NCBI RefSeq assembly: GCF_017355935.1
Contig: NZ_JAFIQT010000010.1
Span: forward strand, 1-64,000
Origin: Telluribacter humicola
Lineage (GTDB): Bacteria > Bacteroidota > Bacteroidia > Cytophagales > Spirosomataceae
Direction of reading: 5' to 3'
DNA: 64,000 nt
In this document: positions 26,370-34,083 of the stretch, one piece after another
Layout: each line of letters begins with the position of its first letter
Numbering within the stretch: the first letter of the stretch is position 1
Notes under the pieces: generated by a model
Database searches by the model: none
Told to the model about the DNA's origin: nothing
What the model saw: only the letters and a program-made list of their open reading frames with translations
Made by a program: the position numbers and the translations under genes

Positions 26370-27107
26370 ATGAAAACCATGACCACTGTTTCAGAAGTAC
26401 TGAGCAAACTTAAAAATGAAGGCTATACTGCGGACTTTAACCTGAGTGATAACTGCCTGATCTGTCATGGCAATCCCTTGAAGCTCTATCCAAAAGAGTT
26501 TGTAGTGGACCGGCACTTTCGCTTCGAAGGTATATCAGACCCTGGCGATGGGGCAGTGGTCTACGCAATTTCTTCTGAGAAACACAACGTAAAAGGCACC
26601 CTGGTGGATGGGTATGGTATCTACAGCGACAGTATATCCAATGACCTGGTAAAAGCTCTGAAGGATACCACTTCATTCGGAACTATAAAAAAAGTACAGG
26701 ATATAGTCCATCAGAAAGCGAACGAAGCCACCCCTCTACATCCGCAGGGAGATCGGTTGCTGGATGCTCCAGTGGTAGAAATTGATTTGGCTGCATTCAG
26801 GAAGCAGATTAAGCAGGAGCAGGCTTGGGATAAAGGTGATCGGAATGCCATTACCCTGCTAAAATCAGCGGGAATGCGTCTTGTACTGATTGCTCTCCAC
26901 AAAGGAGCAGAGCTGAAAACACATACTGCCCCCGGTAGCATAAGTGTTCAAGTGCTGGAAGGGAAAATAAAGTTTACTGCTGAGCAGCAAGTGGCTCATC
27001 TGGGCCAGGGGCAGATGCTGGCGCTGCAGGCAGGTATATCGCACAGTGTATATGCTACAGAGGAGTCTGTATTCCTGCTGACATTGACTACTAATCCAGT
27101 TACATAG
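26370..27107 (+). CDS. Two-domain protein: small PRPP-synthetase-like domain fused to a cupin
   Basis: 245 aa. Residues 1-105 match the small Bacteroidota family usually labelled 'phosphoribosylpyrophosphate synthetase' (YTADFNLSDNCLICH, RFEGISDPGDGAVVYAISS, GVYADS-like segment). It lacks true PRPP synthetase motifs, so the label is probably misleading. Residues 130-245 form a cupin (LIALHKGAELKTHTAPGSISVQVLEG, SHSVYATEESVFLLT). The fusion is uncommon as far as I know. The gene follows the Rrf2 regulator by 117 bp. Confidence 0.7.
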   Translation: MKTMTTVSEVLSKLKNEGYTADFNLSDNCLICHGNPLKLYPKEFVVDRHFRFEGISDPGDGAVVYAISSEKHNVKGTLVDGYGIYSDSISNDLVKALKDTTSFGTIKKVQDIVHQKANEATPLHPQGDRLLDAPVVEIDLAAFRKQIKQEQAWDKGDRNAITLLKSAGMRLVLIALHKGAELKTHTAPGSISVQVLEGKIKFTAEQQVAHLGQGQMLALQAGISHSVYATEESVFLLTLTTNPVT

Positions 27108-27481
27108 TAGAACTTACGCGTTGTTAGCGATAAGCCTGCTCATAAAATCAAAGCGGCAGGCCAATGTGCCTATACGCTCTCTCTAATCGAAATAAGGAAA
27201 AGTAAATTTACAGCAAAAGGTACCTAGAATGTACCATTTGCTGTTTTCAGAGCTCTATGAGCATTGCCTGTCTGGCCTACTACTGTAAGCATTATTTGAT
27301 GCTATACTGTTTACTTTACGGTCTTTTCTTTTAACCGCACCAGGCTAAGACAATAAGCCGCATCAGCTGCTCATTTTACTTAATTTCAATTATTGTCTTC
27401 TTCTGATCGGAACAACTAATATCTTTTTGTAATCAACCCAATCCTATTGATACCTAAGTTTGCTTTTCATAACTTTGTGGA
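27108..27481. promoter_or_regulatory. 374-bp intergenic region with candidate promoter for the AraC gene
   Basis: No gene is visible. TAAGTTTG at 27455-27462 and TAACTTTG at 27470-27477 fit TAnnTTTG just before the AraC start at 27482. The first is the better placed, leaving a short leader. No clear -33 element at standard spacing. Confidence 0.35.
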
Positions 27482-28360
27482 ATGCAAGACAAGATAGTAC
27501 GTTCAATCTCACAGTTCAATACTGAGCTGAAGCTAAAGGGCTTCAATGTCTTTCAAATTGAAAGTGACGGTCAGGCCACACGCATCTACAGTAGAAAGGA
27601 CTTTTATAAAATTTGTCTGACTACTGGTAAGAGCATCATTCACTATGCGGACCGGAGCTTTGAAGCCGAGGGTACAGTTTTATTCTTTGGCAATCCCCAT
27701 ATACCCTATTCCTGGGAGACCCTTTCCACCACCTATGTAGGCTACACCTGCCTCTTTTCAGAAGATTTCTTAAAGGTATCCGACCGCTCGGAAAGCCTGC
27801 AGCAGTCCCCGCTATTCAAGATTGGCGGTACTCCCATCCTAAAGATAAGCGAGCAGCAGCGGGAGTTCTTGAATACCATCTTTAAGAAAATGATTGATGA
27901 GCAGCAGACGGATTATGCTTATAAAGACGACCTTATACGTAACTACATCCATCTGATCATTCACGAAGCGCTTAAACTGGAGCCTTCGCAGAACTATGAC
28001 CAGCATAAGAACGCCGCCTCCCGCCTTACTTCCGTGTTCCTGGAGCTTCTGGAAAGACAGTTCCCAATTGAAGGGTCCGACCGGCCGCTGCAATTCAAGA
28101 CGGCACAGGACTATGCAGATCATCTGCATGTGCATGTCAACTACCTGAACCGCGCCGTGAAGGAAGTGACCGGCAAGCCCACCACTACGCATATTTCAGA
28201 GCGCATCATCAGCGAAGCCAAGGCTCTGCTTCAGCATACGGACTGGAATATAGCCGACATAGCCTATGCACTTGGCTTCGAGTACCCTTCCTATTTCAAC
28301 AACTACTTCAAGCGACTAACTGGTACCAACCCTAAATCCTTGCGAGAGCAGGAGGTTTGA
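27482..28360 (+). CDS. AraC-family transcriptional regulator
   Basis: 292 aa. The N-terminal sensing domain (about 1-180) contains an IYSRKDFYKICLTTG cupin-like segment. The C-terminal double helix-turn-helix is at about 190-290 (DYADHLHVHVNYLNRAVKEV, WNIADIAYALGFEYPSYFNNYFKR). It is the usual Bacteroidota type that precedes oxidoreductase or hydrolase groups. It is followed on the same strand by the acetyltransferase and further genes that it probably regulates. Confidence 0.9.
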   Translation: MQDKIVRSISQFNTELKLKGFNVFQIESDGQATRIYSRKDFYKICLTTGKSIIHYADRSFEAEGTVLFFGNPHIPYSWETLSTTYVGYTCLFSEDFLKVSDRSESLQQSPLFKIGGTPILKISEQQREFLNTIFKKMIDEQQTDYAYKDDLIRNYIHLIIHEALKLEPSQNYDQHKNAASRLTSVFLELLERQFPIEGSDRPLQFKTAQDYADHLHVHVNYLNRAVKEVTGKPTTTHISERIISEAKALLQHTDWNIADIAYALGFEYPSYFNNYFKRLTGTNPKSLREQEV

Positions 28361-28471
28361 AATTCTTAATGATTGGTTTGATTCTTATTACCCGTCGGGG
28401 TAATGGGTAGTGTATATTTGTGTTTTCAAAATCAGAGGGCAGCCAGCGCTTCCCGAAAACACACCAAAGAT

Positions 28472-29041
28472 ATGAATCAAGCGAATCAGGATATATTTGA
28501 TAGGATGAGAGCCGGAGAATTATTGCGGTTAGATGACCCGCAGTATCCAAAGGTGCTGGAGATTGTATCCCGTACCATCCGATTATCTGCCGAACTTAAT
28601 GCGGCCACCGATGTGGACCAGGTACGCGAACGGCTAAGTGACATCATAGGTACCCAACTGGATCAGAGTACCACTGTATTTCTCCCTTTCTACACCAATT
28701 TTGGCCGGTTCATCCGGATCGGCAACAATGTGTTTATCAACCATGCCTGCTCCTTTCTGGATATGGGAGGTATTACCATTGAAGATGATGTACTAATAGG
28801 CCCCAAGGTAAACCTTATCACCGAAAATCATCCGGTAGATCCCACTACTCGAAAAGCACTTATTTTAAAACCAATCCTCGTGAAGCGTAATGCCTGGATT
28901 GGTGCCGGAGCTACCATACTCCCAGGAGTAACCATAGGCGAGAACGCTGTAGTAGCGGCTGGTGCCGTTGTAACTACTGATGTGGCTGCTAATACCGTAG
29001 TCGGCGGTGTACCTGCCCGATATATTAAAGCAATAGAATGA
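28472..29041 (+). CDS. Hexapeptide-repeat acyltransferase (maltose/galactose O-acetyltransferase type)
   Basis: 189 aa from ATG 28472; upstream in-frame ATG at 28403 lies at the candidate promoter TATATTTG (28413-28420). The left-handed beta-helix is seen in IRIGNNVFINHACSFLDMG, ITIEDDVLIGPKVNLIT and the hexapeptides WIGAGATILPGVTIGENAVV. The catalytic His is probably in ITENHPVDP. It would move acetyl from acetyl-CoA to a sugar or similar acceptor. Confidence 0.88.
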   Translation: MNQANQDIFDRMRAGELLRLDDPQYPKVLEIVSRTIRLSAELNAATDVDQVRERLSDIIGTQLDQSTTVFLPFYTNFGRFIRIGNNVFINHACSFLDMGGITIEDDVLIGPKVNLITENHPVDPTTRKALILKPILVKRNAWIGAGATILPGVTIGENAVVAAGAVVTTDVAANTVVGGVPARYIKAIE

Positions 29042-29091
29042 TCATGTACAGTCCGCCTCTATCAGTCGGACCAATTTACTTTTGAAAAACT

Positions 29092-30216
29092 ATGAAAAGA
29101 ATAACCGTTTTAGTCCTTACGTCCCTGATGGTTTGGGGGCAGGCTTATGCCCAGACGAAGCAGAATGTAAAATCAGAAAAAGCAAAAACTATGATAAAGA
29201 CAGATATAAAAGACCAGTATACCTTTCAATTGAGTGATAAAGTGACTCGTCAGGAAGTCACATTCAAAAACCGTTATGGAATTACGATTGCTGCTGATTT
29301 ATACCTTCCAAAAAGCCGTGGCAGTGAGCCTTTGGCGGCCCTGGCAATCAGCGGTCCATTTGGTGCGGTAAAAGAACAATCATCGGGTCTATATGCCCAA
29401 AACATGGCGGAGCGTGGTTTTGCTGCCCTTGCCTTTGATCCGTCCTATACCGGTGAGAGCGGAGGCGAACCCCGTCATGTGGCTTCACCCGATATCAATA
29501 CCGAAGATTTCAGTGCCGCCGTGGACTTTCTCGGTCTGCAACCATCGGTAGACAGAGTCCGCATTGGTATTATTGGTATTTGTGGATGGGCGGGCATGGC
29601 CCTGAATGCGGCCGCTGTCGATAAACGCATTAAAGCTGTGGCAACCACCAGCATGTATGATATGTCACGGGTGATGGCCAAAGGCTATTTTGATAACCTT
29701 ACCAGCGATCAACGTACTACAATGCTAGAACAAATGAGCCAGCAGCGCTGGGCAGATGCCGAGAAGGGTGCCCCTGCTCCATCCACCAATAATTTACCGG
29801 CAAAGCTGCAGGGCAACGAACCCCAATTTGTAGTCGACTACTTCAACTATTACAAAACACCACGTGGTTTTCATCCCAACTCGATTAATTCAAACGGTGC
29901 CTGGACGGCTACTAATGCGCTGTCGTTCATGAATATGCCACTGCTGACCTACATTAAAGAAATAGCACCCTGTCCGGTTCTGCTGATTGCCGGCGAAAAA
30001 GCCCATTCCCGTTACTTCAGCGAAGATGCGTACAAAGCAGCAGTCGGGTCAAAAGAGCTACTAATCATCCCAAACGCCGCTCACGTAGATTTGTACGACC
30101 GGCTGGATGTTATTCCATTTGATAAACTGACCCTATTCTTTAACGAACACCTGGTAACCGGCAAGCCTGCTCAAATAAAGAAGGCAATGGGAATTGGTGT
30201 AGCTAATGGTAACTAG
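29092..30216 (+). CDS. Secreted alpha/beta hydrolase with a cysteine in the nucleophile elbow
   Basis: 374 aa with signal peptide ending QAYAQ. The fold marks are FAALAFDPSYTGESGGEPR, the elbow GIIGICGWAGMAL and the late His in NAAHVDLYDR. In the elbow G-x-C-G-x-A-G, Cys replaces Ser as the presumed nucleophile, as in dienelactone hydrolase; related uncharacterised hydrolases also have Cys here. The substrate is unknown. The cupin lipoprotein gene starts 14 bp downstream. Confidence 0.8.
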   Translation: MKRITVLVLTSLMVWGQAYAQTKQNVKSEKAKTMIKTDIKDQYTFQLSDKVTRQEVTFKNRYGITIAADLYLPKSRGSEPLAALAISGPFGAVKEQSSGLYAQNMAERGFAALAFDPSYTGESGGEPRHVASPDINTEDFSAAVDFLGLQPSVDRVRIGIIGICGWAGMALNAAAVDKRIKAVATTSMYDMSRVMAKGYFDNLTSDQRTTMLEQMSQQRWADAEKGAPAPSTNNLPAKLQGNEPQFVVDYFNYYKTPRGFHPNSINSNGAWTATNALSFMNMPLLTYIKEIAPCPVLLIAGEKAHSRYFSEDAYKAAVGSKELLIIPNAAHVDLYDRLDVIPFDKLTLFFNEHLVTGKPAQIKKAMGIGVANGN

Positions 30217-30230
30217 TAGTACTTATATTA

Positions 30231-30728
30231 ATGAGCAGCATGAAACTTTCATTGATGGCAGCCTTTGCCTTTACAGCCCTGCTAGTTACGGGCTGTAAAG
30301 TGCAAACCTCTATGCAGGGAACTAGTGCCGAACTGCAAAGCATCTTCCCAAAAGGCCAATTGGGACCAGCGGAAAACTTCACCGGAAGGGCCTGGAATAT
30401 TGGCTTAGTGGCGAATGACAGTACCTACAATACTGTTGTAGGCAATGTCTATTTCGAACCGGGCGCCAGAAGCAACTGGCACATTCATCCGGCTGGCCAG
30501 ATCCTGATCATTACAGATGGTATAGGATACCACCAGATCAAAGGACAGCCCCGGCAGACAATTAAAAAAGGTGACGTGGTAAAGTGCCCGCCCAACGTGA
30601 TGCATTGGCACGGCGCAAGCCCTGAGTCGGGAATGCAACAGATGTACATTATATCTAATACGGAGAAAGGCATAGTTCAATGGCTGCATCCTGTTTCGGA
30701 TGAAGAATATTCTACGGGGGCGCAGTAA
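30231..30728 (+). CDS. Cupin-domain lipoprotein
   Basis: 165 aa; a second ATG (codon 4) is equally possible. The signal LLVTGC gives lipidation at about Cys22. The cupin domain has the metal-site motif SNWHIHPAGQILIITDG and the second histidine motif PPNVMHWHGASP. Related proteins often accompany carboxymuconolactone decarboxylase or aldo-keto reductase genes. Likely a periplasmic metal-dependent small-molecule enzyme or binding protein. Confidence 0.82.
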   Translation: MSSMKLSLMAAFAFTALLVTGCKVQTSMQGTSAELQSIFPKGQLGPAENFTGRAWNIGLVANDSTYNTVVGNVYFEPGARSNWHIHPAGQILIITDGIGYHQIKGQPRQTIKKGDVVKCPPNVMHWHGASPESGMQQMYIISNTEKGIVQWLHPVSDEEYSTGAQ

Positions 30729-30857
30729 GAGGCCAATAGCAGCATCTAAACGTATTAGCCGCAAATCACCTTCGTATTTTCGTCCTGAATAGGATTGAAC
30801 GTAGCCGCTGTTCAGGCTCTCCCTAATTATCCTAAAACTGTAAAGCACATAAGTAAA

Positions 30858-32072
30858 ATGAAGAAAATTAAGGTACATAGACGGATACATCTGTCATTGC
30901 AATGCCTTTTTCTGCTATCCCTTATAAATATCGCCTGGGGACAATCGGTAGAGACCAGTACAAAGGTGGCAACGAATCAGCAACCTGCTTTTGTGGCGCA
31001 AACAAGGGTTGCGGCCGTAAAAACCAGCACTCTATTCAGTGTAAAGGTACTTACCGATGGCTTGTCAAATCCGTGGGGATTCGATTTTCTGCCTGATGGC
31101 CGTATGATCGTCAGTGAACTGGAGGGTAATATTCGTATCCTTTCAAAAGAAGGCAAGATAGGCATTCCTTTACAAAACGTCCCTGCGGTGAGAACAGCTG
31201 GCGTAAGCGGCATGATGGATATAAAGGTTTCTCCAGATTTTGCCAGAAATCGTTTTGTGTTCTGGACCTATGCCGAGCCCATAGGCGAGAACCAAAGTGT
31301 CAATTGTGTTGCTAGGGGTAAAATGTCTTCCGATGAAACATCGCTTGAAGATGTGAAGATAATTTACCGGGCATCGACCCAAGGACAGGACGGCTTTCAT
31401 CTAGGCTCTCGTATGCTTTTTGATAAGAGTGGACTACTGTATGTTACTTTGGGCGACCGCTTTCAGGAATCGGTCAGAGGTGAGGCGCAGCAGTTGAGTT
31501 CTTCATTAGGTAAAATCATCCGGATAAACGAAGATGGTACTCCTGCAAACGGAAATCCATTTGCTACTACCGCAGGAGCTTTGAAGGAAATCTGGACAAT
31601 AGGTCATCGAAATCCGCAGGGCCTGTCTTTCAATCCTGTAACAGGCGAGCTATGGGCCTCCGAACATGGCCCGACTTCCGGGGATGAACTGAATCGTATA
31701 CGCCCCGGAGCCAATTACGGATGGCCACTTATTTCCTACGGACTTGCAGATGGCGGGGGAGCTTTAAGCGGTACTACCCAAAAAGAAGCGATGGAGCAAC
31801 CCGTTTACTACTGGGACCCGGCAGTAGCTCCCTCTGGTATGACCTTTTACACTGGAAAACTTATTCCTGAATGGAAAAATAATCTTTTTGTAGGAGCACT
31901 AAGAGGATCTCATATTATTCGCCTGGTGATTGATCACAAGACGAACCGTGTCATAGGGGAAGAAAGGCTGCTGGCAGATGAACTTCAACGTTTCAGGCAC
32001 ATCGTTCAGGGGCCCGATGAGGCACTCTATGCTATCACGGCGCAGGGGCGTCTGTATCGAATCGGAAAGTAA
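30858..32072 (+). CDS. PQQ-dependent sugar dehydrogenase (YliI/sGDH-like), secreted
   Basis: 404 aa from ATG 30858 (signal peptide ending INIAWGQ); an upstream in-frame ATG at 30795 lacks a ribosome site and adds no signal. The six-bladed propeller repeats include VLTDGLSNPWGFDFLPDG, SGMMDIKVSPDF, IWTIGHRNPQGLSFNP and LWASEHGPTSGDELNRI. The catalytic His and calcium/PQQ-binding loops of the GSDH family are in the last two. It oxidises an aldose to a lactone in the periplasm, passing electrons via PQQ. Confidence 0.88.
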   Translation: MKKIKVHRRIHLSLQCLFLLSLINIAWGQSVETSTKVATNQQPAFVAQTRVAAVKTSTLFSVKVLTDGLSNPWGFDFLPDGRMIVSELEGNIRILSKEGKIGIPLQNVPAVRTAGVSGMMDIKVSPDFARNRFVFWTYAEPIGENQSVNCVARGKMSSDETSLEDVKIIYRASTQGQDGFHLGSRMLFDKSGLLYVTLGDRFQESVRGEAQQLSSSLGKIIRINEDGTPANGNPFATTAGALKEIWTIGHRNPQGLSFNPVTGELWASEHGPTSGDELNRIRPGANYGWPLISYGLADGGGALSGTTQKEAMEQPVYYWDPAVAPSGMTFYTGKLIPEWKNNLFVGALRGSHIIRLVIDHKTNRVIGEERLLADELQRFRHIVQGPDEALYAITAQGRLYRIGK

Positions 32073-32116
32073 TAGATATTCCCGCCTGTGCTTTCAACCT
32101 AACAATTACAAATACC

Positions 32117-32599
32117 ATGAGATATACGCTAATATTCCTTTTCTCCGTCTTTACCCTGTTTGGGAGTTCTGCAGGCTGTAAAAAAGAAACCTTGGTGGCA
32201 GGCACCCCTGGTTCGGGTATTCAAGAGAACCAGTCACCTAATCCAACAGGTAGTCAAATGAAAATCAAGATTGGAACCCACACTTTCACCGCCATGCTCT
32301 ACGATAATGCCGCTGCTACCGCATTCAAAGCCCTATTGCCCTTTACCGTGATCATGAGTGATTTGAATGCTAACGAGAAGTATTCTGATCTGGCAGCCAG
32401 CCTGCCAACCAGCGCATCCAATCCCCGAACGATCCAAAACGGTGATTTGATGCTCTACGGATCCAGAACCCTGGTCCTCTTCTATAAAACTTTTACCACA
32501 TCCTACAGCTATACTAGACTAGCACGTATCAATGATCCTGCGGGACTGGCTGCCGCAGTTGGCTCGGGTAATGTGACGGTCACCTTTGAATTAGAGTAA
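32117..32599 (+). CDS. Cyclophilin-like lipoprotein
   Basis: 160 aa. Lipoprotein signal with Cys at about residue 21 (GSSAGC). The mature part has the Cyclophil_like2 pattern: MKIKIGTHTFTAMLYDN, TAFKALLPFTVIMSDLN, NGDLMLYGSRTLVLFYK. It is a beta-barrel with a cyclophilin-type fold, often placed next to oxidoreductases in AraC-linked clusters; enzymatic activity is not established. It is the last gene before the Tn3 element. Confidence 0.8.
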   Translation: MRYTLIFLFSVFTLFGSSAGCKKETLVAGTPGSGIQENQSPNPTGSQMKIKIGTHTFTAMLYDNAAATAFKALLPFTVIMSDLNANEKYSDLAASLPTSASNPRTIQNGDLMLYGSRTLVLFYKTFTTSYSYTRLARINDPAGLAAAVGSGNVTVTFELE

Positions 32600-32616
32600 T
32601 GCTGCTCCCAGAGTAT

Positions 32617-32660
32617 GAGGTTTTTCTTACAAATGTCCGGAAAACGGCGTTAGTAAACTA
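32617..32660 (+). repeat. Left terminal inverted repeat of the Tn3 element
   Basis: Begins GAGGTTTTTCTTACAAATG and ends GGCGTTAGTAAACTA; 41 of 44 bases pair with the right repeat. Confidence 0.9.
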
Positions 32661-32748
32661 CGCTTTTAGTTTTGAGGCATAATTTATACACTGTTCTATA
32701 CGCAATTTCCAGTTGCTTTGAAATAGGGTTCTTCTGGTCCGCCAACCC
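32650..32748 (-). pseudogene. Remnant of a second resolvase C-terminus at the left transposon end
   Basis: On the minus strand the frame reads NPISKQLEIAYRTVYKL, matching NKISKQLGIAYGTVYNYL of the intact resolvase at 34547. It runs into the terminal repeat, where the stop lies. Upstream the similarity is broken by two 16-bp GC-rich insertions. It suggests that the element once carried, or captured, another resolvase, or that the left end derives from a shorter transposon. Confidence 0.7.
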
Positions 32749-32750
32749 GG
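32735..32750 (+). repeat. 16-bp GC-rich insertion in the resolvase remnant
   Basis: TGGTCCGCCAACCCGG, 11 of 16 identical to the insertion at 17767. Edges are inferred from the consensus, since no uninterrupted copy is available for comparison. Confidence 0.5.
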
Positions 32751-32756
32751 CCCCAA

Positions 32757-32772
32757 CCGCAGCGGCGGCCGC
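32757..32772 (-). repeat. 16-bp GC-rich insertion in the resolvase remnant
   Basis: On the minus strand GCGGCCGCCGCTGCGG, 13 of 16 identical to that at 17767. Edges inferred from the consensus. Confidence 0.55.
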
Positions 32773-32826
32773 CAATGAGTTAGTTTACTCTGTTTGACTA
32801 TCTGCACATAGTTTTTAATCTTCAAA

Positions 32827-32862
32827 AGTATTTAAGCAAATACTTAAATACTGTTATATTTG
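32827..32862 (+). promoter_or_regulatory. ArsR-type operator and promoter of the mercury operon
   Basis: AGTATTTAAG (32827-32836) and CTTAAATACT (32843-32852) form a perfect 10-bp inverted repeat with a 6-bp spacer. The -7 element TATATTTG (32855-32862) follows immediately. A repressor bound here would block the promoter. The site lies just before the arsR start, so it is probably autoregulatory. Confidence 0.75.
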
Positions 32863-32873
32863 CCCAAATATTA

Positions 32874-33278
32874 GTGGCAGATATGGAAGATGTAGAAAAA
32901 GAGTCAGATCAAATTAGTAGCTGCATCCGTTTGTTCGCGGATCAAGAGCAGATCCAACTATGCAAGGAAACCTTAGACGAAAATGAAGACGCTTTTACCA
33001 GGTTAGCGCAGGTTTATGCGCTTGCTGGAAATGAGGCCCGGCTTAAAATACTTTATCTTATCCAGCAACAGAACGAGCTTTGTCCTTGCGATTTGAGTGA
33101 TATTTTGCAAATGACCGTCCCTGCTATTTCTCAGCACCTGCGAAAACTGAAAGATGCCAGTTTAGTACGTACCAGAAAAACTGGACAAACTATCTTTTAT
33201 TCGATCATACCTGATCAGGCCAGTATCATCGGTCAACTATTTGTTGATATCCCCAGTCAAGAAAGTGTAGCCTTATGA
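32874..33278 (+). CDS. ArsR/SmtB-family metal-responsive repressor
   Basis: 134 aa from GTG 32874; ATG at 32883 is an alternative. Winged-helix motif in VPAISQHLRKLKDASLVRTRKTGQ. The metal site ELCPCDL (Cys70, Cys72) on the recognition-proximal helix resembles the ELCVCDL site of ArsR/CadC proteins; extra Cys17 and Cys30 lie in the N-terminal arm. Together with merTP it probably replaces MerR as the mercury sensor. It ends 4 bp inside merTP (ATGA overlap). Confidence 0.88.
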   Translation: MADMEDVEKESDQISSCIRLFADQEQIQLCKETLDENEDAFTRLAQVYALAGNEARLKILYLIQQQNELCPCDLSDILQMTVPAISQHLRKLKDASLVRTRKTGQTIFYSIIPDQASIIGQLFVDIPSQESVAL

Positions 33279-33862
33279 AAGCGTCCAAAATCACCGCTAA
33301 TGCCAGCATACTAACTGCATTGGCAAGTTCTGTTTGCTGTATCACACCATTATTGGCCATGGTGGCCGGGACAAGCAGCTTGGCAACCACTTTTGATTGG
33401 ATTGCGCCTGCACGTCCTTATTTTATTGCTGGAACCGTATTGATTTTGGGTTTTGCATGGTATCAGCAGTTAAAACCCGCTTCCGAAGACTCATGTAATT
33501 GTGGACCTGAAAACAAACCATTTATGCAAACCAAAAAGTTTTTAAGCCTGGTAACCCTTGCAGCAGTACTTCTGATTGCCGTCCCAAGTTATTCAGGACT
33601 GGCCTATCAGCAAAAGCAGGAAGCACAACAACCGGTTTCCAAAACAGACCAAACAGCCTATATAAAAATTAAGGGAATGACCTGTGAAGGGTGTGAACAT
33701 CATGTTAAACAGGAAGTTAATAAGTTAAAAGGCATACGGCAGGTTCAGGTCTCGTATAAGAATGGCAATGCAACCGTTAGATATGATAGTACGAAAACGT
33801 CACTGGCAGAAATTAAAAAGGCAGTCGACGCTACTGGTTATAAAGTTGTTGAAACAAACTAA
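33275..33862 (+). CDS. merTP: Mercuric transport fusion protein MerTP
   Basis: 195 aa. The MerT-like part has three transmembrane helices with the Cys pair SSVCCITPLL (Cys21-22) in the first and SCNC (Cys74, Cys76) in the loop. After the third helix (about 90-112) a MerP-like HMA domain carries GMTCEGCEHHV (Cys137, Cys140). It captures Hg2+ in the periplasm and moves it to the cytosol. In full mer operons MerA then reduces it; no merA is present in this element. Confidence 0.9.
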   Translation: MKASKITANASILTALASSVCCITPLLAMVAGTSSLATTFDWIAPARPYFIAGTVLILGFAWYQQLKPASEDSCNCGPENKPFMQTKKFLSLVTLAAVLLIAVPSYSGLAYQQKQEAQQPVSKTDQTAYIKIKGMTCEGCEHHVKQEVNKLKGIRQVQVSYKNGNATVRYDSTKTSLAEIKKAVDATGYKVVETN

Positions 33863-33868
33863 GCAGTT

Positions 33869-34078
33869 ATGAATTTAATATTGGAATCCATACTTACTTG
33901 TCCGCATTGCGGCACCCGACGCTTGGAAACAATGCCTGTTGATGCATGTATGTACTTTTACGAGTGTACAAATTGCAAAACATTGTTAAAGCCTGCTTCC
34001 GGTGACTGCTGTGTTTTTTGCACTTATGGAACCCAAAAATGTCCCCCGATACAATTGAATAAGTCGTGCTGTGCTTGA
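33869..34078 (+). CDS. GDCCVFC small cysteine-rich protein of mer operons
   Basis: 69 aa. Two CxxC-type knuckles (LTCPHCGTR and YECTNCKTL) precede the signature SGDCCVFCTYGTQKCPP and a terminal SCCA. Members of this family regularly follow merTP in Bacteroidota mercury loci. It has about ten cysteines and is likely a cytosolic Hg2+ binder. It starts 6 bp after merTP. Confidence 0.85.
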   Translation: MNLILESILTCPHCGTRRLETMPVDACMYFYECTNCKTLLKPASGDCCVFCTYGTQKCPPIQLNKSCCA

Positions 34079-34083
34079 ACTAA

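Noticed and set aside
26370-26690. True phosphoribosylpyrophosphate synthetase domain
   Set aside because: The region resembles only a small family that carries this label in databases; the PRPP-binding loop and kinase motifs are absent.
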